The translations under genes were made by a program, and so were the position numbers. Below, piece by piece: positions 8,211-16,404 of a stretch of 34,971 bases of DNA (positions are counted from its first letter, which is position 1; each line of letters begins with the position of its first letter). The stretch covers positions 1 to 34,971 of the forward strand of contig JAYVKG010000156.1 in NCBI GenBank assembly GCA_043768625.1, in the 5' to 3' direction. Source of the DNA: UKL13-2 sp043768625 (lineage in GTDB: Bacteria; Pseudomonadota; Gammaproteobacteria; Burkholderiales; Usitatibacteraceae). The notes beneath the pieces were generated by a model. The model worked only from the letters and a program-made list of their open reading frames with translations, did no database searches and was not told the origin of the DNA.

Positions 8211-8674
8211 GTGCGCTCCCGCGAAGCTGCGTTAATGTTCTTGAGGGTGTGTGCCATTTCGATCGCGGCGCGCGCGCAAGCAGTTCCCTTTTCAACTATG
8301 CGAGCCAGCGCCTGGGCGTCGCTATCAACGGTCAATATCCCGTTGGCGATTGGCATCCCTGTTTCAAGGGTAACGTCCATGACGCCGCGGCAGCTTTCAT
8401 TGGCAACCACTTCGAAATGATAGGTGTCACCGCGAATCACGGCACCGATGGCGATTAACGCGTCATATTTTCTTGTGTACGCCAACGTTTGCAGGGCGAC
8501 CGGGATCTCCAAAGCACCTGGCACTGATACATGGTCAATGGCATCCACGCCGCAGTGCTTAAGCTCTGCAACGCACGCGTTTAGCATTCCGGCCACAATG
8601 GTGTCGTTAAACCGACTTTGCACAATACCTATTCGCAAACGCCGTCCGTCGAGCTCAGTTTCAATAGAATTCAT
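8207..8674 (-). CDS. ribH: 6,7-dimethyl-8-ribityllumazine synthase
   Basis: Condenses 5-amino-6-ribitylaminouracil with 3,4-dihydroxy-2-butanone 4-phosphate, the penultimate riboflavin step, as a 60-mer or smaller capsid-like assembly. The family motifs are all visible: IVQSRFND for substrate binding, VPGALEIPVALQ, GAVIRGDTYHFEVVANES with the catalytic histidine, and NGILTVDSDAQA. The length of 155 residues is normal. The gene starts 14 bp after the ribB(X) stop and its own stop overlaps nusB, so all four rib genes in this run are transcribed together. Confidence 0.96.
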   Translation of the reverse strand: MNSIETELDGRRLRIGIVQSRFNDTIVAGMLNACVAELKHCGVDAIDHVSVPGALEIPVALQTLAYTRKYDALIAIGAVIRGDTYHFEVVANESCRGVMDVTLETGMPIANGILTVDSDAQALARIVEKGTACARAAIEMAHTLKNINAASRERT

Positions 8675-8688
8675 GCTGCCTTAAATTA

Positions 8689-9810
8689 TTATCCGACACT
8701 ATGTAATTTGCGTGCGTTTGACGGTGGTACGTACTCGACCACTTCAAGATCAAAGCCGGCCATCGAGGGGATTTTTTTGGGCCAGGCAAGTACGCGCATT
8801 TTGCGGACGTTGAGCTTATGCAAAATTTGCGCGCCGATGCCATACGTGCGGGGATCCCACTTAGGTGTGTGCTTCGGCCGATCAGTGGATGCGCTGAACC
8901 TCGCGAGCAGCGATTCAGCATTTTCTGTCCCGCGCAACAACACAATCACCCCGGTGCCATCGGTGGCGATGAGTCGCATGGCGTCGGCAACCGAATAGGC
9001 ATGACGACCGCCGTCGAAATCAAATAGATCGAGCGAAGTGAACGGTTCGTGGACCCGCGTCAGCACCGGTACATCCGGCCGAATATCACCGCGGGTAAGT
9101 GCCAGGTGCACCTCATTGACCGTCTTGTCGTAAAAGGCATACAACTTGAATACACCATAAGGTGTTGAAATGGTTTTTTCCGAGACTTGTTCTACCAAAG
9201 TTTCGGTTATCGAACGGTAGCGGATCAAGTCTGCAATAGTGCCGACCTTCAACTTGTGGTGGTTGGCAAATTCCTGCAAATCCGGCAGGCGTGCCATCTC
9301 CCCATCATCTTTAATAATTTCACAAATGACCGCTGCGGGCGTGCGCCCAGCCAATTTGGCGAGATCGCAGCCAGCTTCGGTATGGCCAGCTCGCACCAGT
9401 ACGCCGCCGGGTTTGGCCATGATCGGAAAAATATGGCCCGGCTGGACAATGTCATCAGGTTTGGCATTCGCAGCGACCGTCACTTGCACCGTGCGCGCCC
9501 GGTCTGCGGCCGAAATACCACTGGTGACACCGCTGGCTGCTTCAATGGACGCCGTAAAGGCCGTTCCATGCAGCGCGCGATTTTCCGTGACCATCAACGC
9601 CAAATTCAATTGCCGGCAGCGCGCTTCTTCAAGCGTCAGGCAAATCAAACCGCGCGCGTGCCGGGCCATGAAGTTGATGGCTTCAGGCGTAACAAAATCA
9701 GCGGCCATAACCAGGTCACCTTCGTTCTCGCGATCCTCGGCATCAACCAGCACCACCATCCGACCCCGACGGATGTCTTCGATGATTTCCTGAGTGGTTG
9801 CAATGGTCAT
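8689..9810 (-). CDS. ribB: 3,4-dihydroxy-2-butanone 4-phosphate synthase with degenerate GTP cyclohydrolase II-like domain (RibBX type)
   Basis: A 373-residue two-domain protein. Residues 1 to about 205 are a complete RibB, which turns ribulose 5-phosphate into dihydroxybutanone phosphate. They contain VDAEDRENEGDLVMAA, GTAFTASIEA, VQPGHIFPIMAKPGG, RAGHTEAGCDLAKLAG and CEIIKDDGEMAR. Residues from about 210 resemble GTP cyclohydrolase II (STPYG, then VHEPFTSLDLFDFD, WDPRTYGIGAQIL) but hold no cysteine, whereas an active RibA needs three zinc-binding cysteines. Such hybrids are known as RibBX in Proteobacteria, and the second half is expected to be catalytically dead. The ATG at 9810 shares one base with the ribE stop (TGATG). 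A TTG one codon upstream is unlikely. A separate ribA should exist elsewhere in the genome. Confidence 0.93.
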   Translation of the reverse strand: MTIATTQEIIEDIRRGRMVVLVDAEDRENEGDLVMAADFVTPEAINFMARHARGLICLTLEEARCRQLNLALMVTENRALHGTAFTASIEAASGVTSGISAADRARTVQVTVAANAKPDDIVQPGHIFPIMAKPGGVLVRAGHTEAGCDLAKLAGRTPAAVICEIIKDDGEMARLPDLQEFANHHKLKVGTIADLIRYRSITETLVEQVSEKTISTPYGVFKLYAFYDKTVNEVHLALTRGDIRPDVPVLTRVHEPFTSLDLFDFDGGRHAYSVADAMRLIATDGTGVIVLLRGTENAESLLARFSASTDRPKHTPKWDPRTYGIGAQILHKLNVRKMRVLAWPKKIPSMAGFDLEVVEYVPPSNARKLHSVG

Positions 9811-10415
9811 CAAATTTCCTTTCCGAGCATTCTTTCCACATAGCGCGCCAGCAGGTCGATTTCCAGATTGACTTTCGCGCCTTTGCGCAGCAATCGCATG
9901 GTGGTCACCTGGTGGGTGTGCGGAATAATGTTGATTGCGAACAGCGCATTGCCATTCGCCGCATCGGTCACCGTATTCACAGTCAACGATACACCATTAA
10001 CCGTAATGGACCCCTTACGTGCAACAAATCTGGCCAGCTGCCTTGGTGCGTCAATTTCCAGACGCCACGACGCACCCAAATCGTCAATTGCGGTCACAAG
10101 GCCAACACCATCGATGTGGCCGCTAACCAGATGGCCTCCCAATCGGTCGCCGAAGCGCAACGATTTTTCCAGATTTACTTCAGCTCCCTGCGCCAGCCCC
10201 GTCGTCAACGACAGTGTTTCGTTAGAAACATCGACTGAAAACGTCTCTGCCGATTTTTCCACCACGGTCAGACAGCAGCCGTTCACCGCAATCGAATCGC
10301 CAACCGCAACCTGCTGCAAGCCCAAACGCGGTGCGTTGACGATAAGGCGTGTATTTTCCGGCGTCGTTGCCGCTTTTTCGATGATTCCGGTGGTTGCAAT
10401 AATGCCGGTAAACAC
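9810..10415 (-). CDS. ribE: Riboflavin synthase, alpha chain type
   Basis: Dismutates two molecules of 6,7-dimethyl-8-ribityllumazine to riboflavin and the ribH substrate. The protein has 201 residues in two lumazine-binding repeats of about 97 residues. The first begins FTGIIATTGII and includes GDSIAVNGCCLTV. The second begins near FGDRLGGHLVSGHIDGVG and includes GSITVNGVSLTVN. A GTG at 10415 is taken as the start because the family begins MFTGII at this point. The open frame extends further upstream, but only inside ribD and without family resemblance. Only one base separates this start from the ribD stop, so translation is probably coupled. Confidence 0.95.
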   Translation of the reverse strand: MFTGIIATTGIIEKAATTPENTRLIVNAPRLGLQQVAVGDSIAVNGCCLTVVEKSAETFSVDVSNETLSLTTGLAQGAEVNLEKSLRFGDRLGGHLVSGHIDGVGLVTAIDDLGASWRLEIDAPRQLARFVARKGSITVNGVSLTVNTVTDAANGNALFAINIIPHTHQVTTMRLLRKGAKVNLEIDLLARYVERMLGKEI

Positions 10416-10416
10416 G

Positions 10417-11520
10417 TTAACTCTCCAATACAGCAGCGGTGATGCGCAGGTCCACGCCGATCTGGCGCGCATCAATAATTTTAAGTTGGGTACGCTCAGC
10501 CAAATTGGTGAACTCGGGCAGCGCAAACAATCCTCGCGCGCTGTCCCCCAGTATGCTCGGCGCAACGTAGCAAACGATTTCGTCCACCACCCCTGCAGCG
10601 AGTAGCGAGCCATTCAATTTGGCCCCGGTTTCAACCATGATGCCATTGAGCCCGCGACCGCCGAGCATCTCCATCATCTTGAACAAATCGACTTTGCCTT
10701 TGCTCTGTTCAATCCCGACGCGCATGGTGTCGACGCCGCGAAGTCTGAGCTGACCTTCACGAGCCAGGTCCTGCACAGCCGTCACCACCAGCGTATTGCC
10801 ACCTTCAAGAATGCGCGCATTATCGACAACCTCGAGACGGCTGTCGAGCAGAATGCGCAGCGGTTGGCGATCACACGGCACTTCTCTCACGGTAAGTTGC
10901 GGGTCGTCGGCCATCAACGTGCCAACACCGGTCATGACCGCGCAGGCTTGCGCCCGCATGCGATGCACATCGCGTCTAGCCTCAACCCCGGTAATCCATT
11001 TTGAATGTCCGTTTGCCAAAGCCGTCTTGCCGTCGATACTCATCGCGACTTTCAGCGTCACCCACGGGCGGTGCCGGCTCGCGCGCGCGAGAAAGGCCTT
11101 TAGCTGGCTGCGCACTGTCTGCTCCATCAGCCCGGTTTCGACCGCAATGCCCGCTTCACGCAGTCGGGAATGCCCACAGCCATCAACGCCATCGAAAGGA
11201 TCATGCACGGCCGACACCACGCGTTGCACTTTGGCCGCAATCAGCAAATCCGAACATGCCGGACCGCGTGACTGCGGATGGACACAACATGGCTCCAGAG
11301 TCGAATACACCACTGCACCTTCCGGCGGCACCTGGCAGCCCGCCAACGCAACGGCCTCTGCATGGGGCCGCCCGCCTTTCTGCGTAAACCCCTCGCCAAT
11401 GATCCGGCCATCTTTGACAATCACACAGCCGACAAACGGGTTTGGCGTCGCGAGACAACGTCCAAACTCCGCAAGGCGGACTGCGCGTGCCATCATGGCG
11501 TGATCAAATGCGGTAAACAT
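10417..11520 (-). CDS. ribD: Bifunctional pyrimidine deaminase/reductase RibD
   Basis: Carries out the second and third steps of riboflavin synthesis: deamination of the GTP cyclohydrolase product, then NADPH-dependent reduction of the ribose side chain. Residues 1 to about 145 form the zinc deaminase, with H53-A-E55 (PHAEAVAL) supplying a ligand and the catalytic acid. C78 and C89 lie in TLEPCCVHPQSRGPAC, a slightly longer loop than the E. coli PCSHHGRTPPC but one recalled from other lineages. Residues from about 150 form the reductase (RPWVTLKVAMSIDGKTA, GVGTLMADDPQLTVR, MVETGAKLNGSLL, VDEIVCYVAP). The length of 367 is normal. It follows nrdR by 4 bp. Confidence 0.95.
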   Translation of the reverse strand: MFTAFDHAMMARAVRLAEFGRCLATPNPFVGCVIVKDGRIIGEGFTQKGGRPHAEAVALAGCQVPPEGAVVYSTLEPCCVHPQSRGPACSDLLIAAKVQRVVSAVHDPFDGVDGCGHSRLREAGIAVETGLMEQTVRSQLKAFLARASRHRPWVTLKVAMSIDGKTALANGHSKWITGVEARRDVHRMRAQACAVMTGVGTLMADDPQLTVREVPCDRQPLRILLDSRLEVVDNARILEGGNTLVVTAVQDLAREGQLRLRGVDTMRVGIEQSKGKVDLFKMMEMLGGRGLNGIMVETGAKLNGSLLAAGVVDEIVCYVAPSILGDSARGLFALPEFTNLAERTQLKIIDARQIGVDLRITAAVLES

Positions 11521-11524
11521 AAGA

Positions 11525-11977
11525 CTACTGCTTCGTCACTTCGCGGATGGCATCTTTGAATTCTTCAACATCCGAAAAGCTCCGGTAGACCGAGGCGAAA
11601 CGCACGTAGCCGACCTGGTCGAGTTTTTTCAATTCTTCCATTACCATTTCGCCGATTTTGCGTGAAGAGTGCTCGCGTTTTGCTTCGTTCAATACTGCTT
11701 GCTCGATGCGCTCGATTGCTTCTTCCACCTTCGCCGCTTCGACCAGACGCTTGTGCAGAGCGCGATGGAAGCTGGTTTCCAATTTTGCGCGTGAAAAATC
11801 TTCACGCTGGCCATTGGATTTCACAATGGTTGGCATCCTCAGCTCAGCACCCTCGTAAGTTGTGAAACGCTTGTGGCAAACCGTGCAGCGGCGGCGACGG
11901 CGGACCACATCGCCCTCTTCGCTCACCCGGGAATCGATCACCTGCGTTTCCTGCGCACTACAGAACGGACATTTCAT
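11525..11977 (-). CDS. nrdR: Transcriptional repressor NrdR
   Basis: Senses ATP/dATP and represses ribonucleotide reductase operons by binding NrdR boxes. The N-terminal zinc ribbon has C3, C6, C31 and C34, with the basic stretch RRRRRCTVCHKRFTTYE. The ATP-cone follows from about residue 49 (PTIVKSNGQREDFSRAKLETSF) to EEFKDAIREV. The length of 150 is typical. It lies between glyA and ribD, 19 bp after glyA and 4 bp before ribD, as in many Proteobacteria. The physical link to ribD is common and does not imply control of riboflavin synthesis. Confidence 0.96.
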   Translation of the reverse strand: MKCPFCSAQETQVIDSRVSEEGDVVRRRRRCTVCHKRFTTYEGAELRMPTIVKSNGQREDFSRAKLETSFHRALHKRLVEAAKVEEAIERIEQAVLNEAKREHSSRKIGEMVMEELKKLDQVGYVRFASVYRSFSDVEEFKDAIREVTKQ

Positions 11978-11996
11978 GTTGTCCGCCGGCCCGACG

Positions 11997-13265
11997 CTAT
12001 GCGCCGTAAACCGGAAAACGCCTGGTCAGCGCGGCAACCTTTTCGCGGACTACTGCGATATTTGTTTCATCGTGCGGCATGTCCAGCACGTCGGCGATCA
12101 AATTGGCGGTCAGTTCTGATTCGGCTTGTTTGAATCCGCGTGTGGTTATGGCCGGTGATCCTAGGCGAATGCCACTGGTCACAAAGGGTTTTTCCGGATC
12201 ATTGGGAATCGCGTTTTTGTTGCACGTAATGTGTGCGTCGCCCAGCAACTTTTCTGCTTCCTTGCCGTTAATTTTCTTGGAACGCAAATCCACCAGCATT
12301 ACATGCGATTCGGTACGCCCGGAAACAATGCGTAAACCGCGCTTGATCAGCGTTTGAGCCATGACGTCAGCGTTTTTCAGCACCTGGGCCTGATAAATCT
12401 TGAAGCCGGGTTCCAAAGCTTCTTTGAATGCGACCGCTTTGGCGGCAATCACGTGCATCAATGGTCCCCCCTGAATGCCAGGAAAGATGGCTGAATTGAC
12501 GACTTTCTCGTACTCTGGCTTCATTAATATAATGCCGCCACGCGGGCCACGTAACGATTTGTGTGTGGTGGACGTCACCACGTCCGCAAACGGCAGCGGA
12601 TTGGGATAGACGCCGCCCGCAATCAATCCAGCGTAATGCGCCATATCCACCATGAAAAATGCGCCAACTTCTTTGGCGATTCTTGCAAAGCGTTCAAAAT
12701 CAATGCGCAGCGAATACGCAGACGCGCCGGCCAGAATCAATTTTGGCTTGTGCTGACGCGCCAGTGTTTCAATCTGCTCGTAGTCAATCGCCTCCTGACT
12801 ATCCAAACCGTAGCTCACGATATTGAACCACTTCCCGCTCATGTTGACCGGTGAACCGTGAGTGAGGTGGCCGCCCATCGCCAGACTCATGCCCAGAATG
12901 GTGTCCCCCGGTTTCAACAACGCGAAAAACACCGCCTGGTTAGCCTGCGAGCCAGAATTTGGCTGCACATTCGCCGCATAGTTATGCATGTCGGCACCGA
13001 ATAATTTTCTGAGGCGGTCAATTGCCAGCGTTTCGGCGATATCGACATATTCACAACCGCCGTAGTATCGTTTTCCTGGATAACCTTCAGCGTACTTGTT
13101 GGTAAGCTGGGAGCCCTGCGCTTCCATCACCGCAGGACTGGCATAGTTTTCAGAGGCGATAAGCTCAATATGGTCTTCCTGCCGTTTATTTTCTTTTTGA
13201 ATGACGGCAAAAATTTCAGGATCGACTGCGGCAAGATTGTTGGATCGGTGAAAGGTGTCGGGCAT
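11997..13265 (-). CDS. glyA: Serine hydroxymethyltransferase
   Basis: PLP enzyme converting serine and tetrahydrofolate to glycine and 5,10-methylene-tetrahydrofolate, the main source of one-carbon units. It has 422 residues, close to the usual 415-420. Visible landmarks are IELIASENYASPAVMEAQGS, KYAEGYPGKRYYGGCEYVD, NVQPNSGSQANQAVF, MSLAMGGHLTHGSPVN, VDMAHYAGLIAGGVYPNP and the PLP lysine K236 in TSTTHKSLRGPRGG. SGIRLGSPAITTRGF, near the C-terminus, binds substrate. It is the first gene of a compact minus-strand run ending at ugpQ. Confidence 0.97.
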   Translation of the reverse strand: MPDTFHRSNNLAAVDPEIFAVIQKENKRQEDHIELIASENYASPAVMEAQGSQLTNKYAEGYPGKRYYGGCEYVDIAETLAIDRLRKLFGADMHNYAANVQPNSGSQANQAVFFALLKPGDTILGMSLAMGGHLTHGSPVNMSGKWFNIVSYGLDSQEAIDYEQIETLARQHKPKLILAGASAYSLRIDFERFARIAKEVGAFFMVDMAHYAGLIAGGVYPNPLPFADVVTSTTHKSLRGPRGGIILMKPEYEKVVNSAIFPGIQGGPLMHVIAAKAVAFKEALEPGFKIYQAQVLKNADVMAQTLIKRGLRIVSGRTESHVMLVDLRSKKINGKEAEKLLGDAHITCNKNAIPNDPEKPFVTSGIRLGSPAITTRGFKQAESELTANLIADVLDMPHDETNIAVVREKVAALTRRFPVYGA

Positions 13266-13660
13266 GGGATCGCTGGCGGCTGGTTAAATTGGCGTGCTGG
13301 ACAAATCGGCCTGCGGGCCAAAAAAGAAAATACTGATGCAAAGATCAATTTTATCATGCGTGCCGCGCCCGAGGACAAGTAGCGACTCCCTTCAATGGAC
13401 GGCAGCCGGGCTTCTCGCGCAATTTAAGAAGATAAGGCGGTAGTTGAAGCGAAGAGCGAACAAGGTGGTAGACATTCCGGCAAAGCGAGCAGTGAGCTAC
13501 GGGAAAGTCAGCGATTGTCCGGCGCGGTCGCCTGCAGCGCACCTAAAACAGAATTGCCCCGGCCCCCACTGTGGGGTTTAGGTCATTTTCAGTTGGCAAG
13601 GCACGTCGAATGGCAATCCGCACTGCGAAGTGCGGTAGAAAATCCCCGCGTGACAGAACA
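13266..13660. other. Intergenic region upstream of glyA with hairpins and a short cysteine-containing frame
   Basis: About 395 bp separate glyA from the upstream HD-domain gene. The part nearest glyA is AT-rich (around 13320-13355) and probably holds its promoter; GATAAAAT on the minus strand near 13351-13358 is the best -10 candidate, without a convincing -35. Two compact hairpins lie at 13563-13576 and 13618-13635. A 62-codon open frame on the minus strand (13354-13542) contains HCSLCRN but no family I can name. I found no riboswitch consensus I could defend. Confidence 0.4.
13618..13635 (-). terminator. Hairpin downstream of the HD-domain gene, possible terminator
   Basis: A perfect 7-bp stem (CCGCACT paired with AGTGCGG) with a four-base loop, 26 bp beyond the stop of the HD-domain gene. 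No run of T follows on either strand, so it would be a weak intrinsic terminator or an mRNA end-protecting structure. Confidence 0.35.
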
Positions 13661-14596
13661 CTATTGCCGGTTTTGTATCGGCACCAGTTCCGGCGGCGTA
13701 CGGCGCAGGACATGTTTGCCCTCCGTGCCGATCGATTTTGCAAAATGCACGTTTTTGGTTGCGGCATGCATATACAAATTGAAGCCGCCAAAATGCGCGG
13801 CTGCGTAGTTGTAGGCACCACCCAGATCGTATTCCAGCCGATTAACCGCGCTCTCGAAAAATGCTGGCGTTTTATTGACCAGGTCTTCCCCCGACTGGAA
13901 CACCACCTGCTCGCCCTGCGATGTTTTTTTCACGGCTATGCCACCGGCAACGAACTCGGGGTAAAGCCGGTCGCGACATTTTTCCAGATAGCAGCGATCG
14001 GACATTTGCGCGATGATATCCGCAGACCCCAGCAAGCTGCCTAACATGCGCAGGACAGGGTCTTTGATGAGAATGTCGGCAACACGCTTTTCAAATCCGG
14101 TGAAATGAATCAGTTCAGCCGCTTCTTCAGCGCATTCACCCAGGCCTATCTGCGGCACATACTGACGCAGAAATTCAGCCCCGCGCGAAACGTGATTTAG
14201 CGTGTACTCAGCGCCGTTTTTTGCGGTTTTGTCGCTGGATTGCCGTAAATAGCCGATGTCGTGAAACACGCCACAAATCACACCAAGCTGGAAAAAGCGA
14301 ACACCCAATGCCGGCCTGCCGTTACGCGATCGTTCGTAGCCATCCATCAGGCGCGCCATCGCCAGCGTAACGTCCATCACGTGCTGCAGATTGTGGTACG
14401 AGGTATCGCAAGCTTGATAGCCGGGATAAGAGCCTGCATACAGTTTGGCGACATCAATGAATGCACGATCCATCACGACGTGCGCCGCGCCGGCATAAAG
14501 CAGACGGAACAGCCTGGCAATTTCCCGGTGCACCGCAGTTGCATCGGTAGTCTGAATGCGATTCGTAACATCAAAATCGTTGCGTCTTGTTTGCAT
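13661..14596 (-). CDS. HD-domain phosphohydrolase, cyclic-nucleotide-phosphodiesterase-like
   Basis: A 311-residue soluble protein with the metal-binding set of the HD/PDEase superfamily: H68-N-x-x-H72 (SYHNLQHVMDV), H112-D113 (VFHDIGYL), H164 (LIHFTGF) and D193 (GSADIIAQMSD). The HNxxH plus HD arrangement is like eukaryotic-type class I cyclic nucleotide phosphodiesterases, but I cannot tell whether the substrate is a cyclic nucleotide, a dinucleotide or another phosphoester. There is no GGDEF, GAF, PAS or membrane segment. It is transcribed alone on the minus strand, divergent from the DUF465 gene. The ATG at 14596 is the only good start. The C-terminal 100 residues (from about 215) match no motif I recognise. 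Confidence 0.75.
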   Translation of the reverse strand: MQTRRNDFDVTNRIQTTDATAVHREIARLFRLLYAGAAHVVMDRAFIDVAKLYAGSYPGYQACDTSYHNLQHVMDVTLAMARLMDGYERSRNGRPALGVRFFQLGVICGVFHDIGYLRQSSDKTAKNGAEYTLNHVSRGAEFLRQYVPQIGLGECAEEAAELIHFTGFEKRVADILIKDPVLRMLGSLLGSADIIAQMSDRCYLEKCRDRLYPEFVAGGIAVKKTSQGEQVVFQSGEDLVNKTPAFFESAVNRLEYDLGGAYNYAAAHFGGFNLYMHAATKNVHFAKSIGTEGKHVLRRTPPELVPIQNRQ

Positions 14597-14784
14597 TGGT
14601 CCTCACTGCGCCGAAAAAAGTCGGGCGGCTGTGCATTTCTGCCACGCCACCCTGTTCTAGCGCTTCATTTCACACCCAACCCGCAAAAAAAGCAAATGCC
14701 AGCCGTCATCAGGGGATGGCAATCATCCGCGTGCAAACAATGATGCCCGGCGTTATAGTGAATGCCCCAAACAATGGCCTGCAC

Positions 14785-14994
14785 ATGGAAACGGTTGATT
14801 CAATGGAGGCAATAGAGCGCCGGATTACCGAGCTGAAACAGGAGCACCGGGAATTGGATGTGGCGATCGGCGTTCTGATTGCCGCACCCCTCCACGATGA
14901 GCTCCGACTCAAGCGTCTGAAAAAACGCAAGCTTCTTTTAAAAGACCAGATTTCCTTTCTTGACGCGCAGTTGACGCCTGACATTCCTGCGTAA
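14785..14994 (+). CDS. DUF465 (YdcH-like) small coiled-coil protein
   Basis: A 69-residue, highly charged helical protein. The stretch EAIERRITELKQEHRELD, then LRLKRLKKRKLLLKDQI, is the DUF465 signature of small proteins that form a two-helix coiled coil. No function is established for the family. The ATG at 14785 is preferred because the sequence from there has the usual family length. An ATG six codons later is also possible. The open frame continues upstream but carries no family resemblance and overlaps the divergent HD gene start. A TATAGT hexamer at about 14755-14760 could be its -10 box. Confidence 0.78.
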   Translation: METVDSMEAIERRITELKQEHRELDVAIGVLIAAPLHDELRLKRLKKRKLLLKDQISFLDAQLTPDIPA

Positions 14995-15174
14995 CAGGAC
15001 TGTACGGTTGAGTTGGAAACAGCAACTTTCCCTGCCCAGCGGGCTTCGGTGTTTGGTGCCTTTCGCGCCGCCGCCCCGTTATACGCAGTGTTGTAATGCC
15101 CACGGCAATTCAGAGGATAATTTGTTCTTCGGCTGCAGGCCGGTTCTAACCTCTTCCTTGCGCGTTCCTCAGAA

Positions 15175-16404
15175 ATGAAAAACAATATCGTTGTTGTCGG
15201 CGTAATTGCCAGCGTGTCGCTTATCGGTGCCGGTGGTTACTGGCTCGGAAAAAGCCAATCCCAGTCCGGTTCCACCCGCGCGGCTGCGGCTGCGACTGCG
15301 CCATCGGTGGTCGCAACACAGCCGAATAGCAGGTCGGCACCAGGCCCGTCGGGTACTTCCGCCGGCGCCATCGTGATCGAGGCCACCAAAGTGAAGTCGG
15401 TGCGCATGGCGCAGGGATTGACCGCCGTAGGCTCGCTGCGCTCGGATGAATCCGTCACGATTCGGCCGGAAGTATCCGGACGAATCAGCCACATCGGCTT
15501 TCGTGAAGGCCAACGGGTTGCCAAAGGCGCAACATTGATACGCTTCGACACCGCAGTACAACGCGCCGAACTGGAACAGGCTGAAGCTAATTTGGGTTTA
15601 AGCAAGAGTCGCATCGAACGATCGCGCGACCTCTTCACCAAGGGTTTCATTTCGGCACAGGCTCGCGACGAGGCAGAGAGTAATTTCAAGGTCGCGCAAG
15701 CGACCTATGATCTCTCTGAAGCGCGTTTGACCAAGCTTGAAATAAAGGCACCTTTTTCAGGCATTGTTGGCCTGCGCATGGTCAGTATCGGTGACTACGT
15801 CAAAGACGGACAGGATATCGTCAACCTCGAAGAAATTGACCCGCTGAAAGTTGACTTCAAAATTCCCGAAATTTACTTGAAGAAGATTGCCGTCGGTCAA
15901 TCGTTGCAGATTACGCTAGATGCTTTTCCCGATCAGACTTACCAAGGTACCGTATTCGCGATCAATCCCTTGGTCGATGTCAATGGACGCTCGATCGTCA
16001 TTCGTGCCACGGTCAAGAACACCGAAGTGAGGTTGCGGCCCGGCATGTTTGCGCGCGTGCGGCTTCTGTTCAGTGATGAACGCGATTCGGTGGCTGTTCC
16101 CGAACAATCCCTGATACCCGTCGGCGACGAGCAATATATATTCAAGGTGGTCGACGGGCACGCGCAGCGTTCCAAGGTAGAGATAGGCCAGCGGCGCGAC
16201 GGACAAGTGGAAATCCTGCAGGGATTGACTGCCGGAGACCTGGTCGTTACTGCGGGTCAGCTGAAACTGCGTGACGGATCGCAGGTGACGATTGAAAGTG
16301 AAACGCGTCCCGGAAACGCAGATTCGAAATCTGCGGCGGACGACACCAAAGCTTTATCTCCAGGGGGGCCACGCGCGGCTGCCAAAGCGGGGGGCAAATC
16401 GTGA
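15175..16404 (+). CDS. RND efflux periplasmic adaptor (membrane fusion protein)
   Basis: A 409-residue periplasmic adaptor that links an inner-membrane RND pump to an outer-membrane channel. An N-terminal hydrophobic segment (residues 4-24) anchors or exports it, followed by an alanine/serine-rich linker to about 65. The barrel-sandwich halves (VTIRPEVSGRISHIGFREGQRVAKGATLIRFD and APFSGIVGLRMVSIGDYVKDGQDIV, given here in parts of the lipoyl motif) flank an alpha-helical hairpin of about 60 residues. A beta-barrel domain (PLKVDFKIPE) and membrane-proximal domain follow. The family is MexA/MdtA-like. Its last four bases overlap the pump gene (GTGA), so the pair is one operon. No dedicated outer-membrane factor gene follows; a TolC-type channel from elsewhere is expected. 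The substrate is not predictable. Confidence 0.92.
   Translation: MKNNIVVVGVIASVSLIGAGGYWLGKSQSQSGSTRAAAAATAPSVVATQPNSRSAPGPSGTSAGAIVIEATKVKSVRMAQGLTAVGSLRSDESVTIRPEVSGRISHIGFREGQRVAKGATLIRFDTAVQRAELEQAEANLGLSKSRIERSRDLFTKGFISAQARDEAESNFKVAQATYDLSEARLTKLEIKAPFSGIVGLRMVSIGDYVKDGQDIVNLEEIDPLKVDFKIPEIYLKKIAVGQSLQITLDAFPDQTYQGTVFAINPLVDVNGRSIVIRATVKNTEVRLRPGMFARVRLLFSDERDSVAVPEQSLIPVGDEQYIFKVVDGHAQRSKVEIGQRRDGQVEILQGLTAGDLVVTAGQLKLRDGSQVTIESETRPGNADSKSAADDTKALSPGGPRAAAKAGGKS

Noticed and set aside
9811..10613. Longer riboflavin synthase starting inside ribD
   Set aside because: The extra 66 residues lie within the ribD gene and do not resemble the family, which begins FTGII at the GTG of 10415.
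13266..13400. Glycine riboswitch upstream of glyA
   Set aside because: No conserved aptamer core could be made out in the leader by eye, so the claim is not supported.
13563..13576. CCCCCA...TGGGG hairpin followed by TTT as a plus-strand terminator
   Set aside because: No plus-strand gene ends upstream of it, the stem is only about 5 bp and the loop very small.
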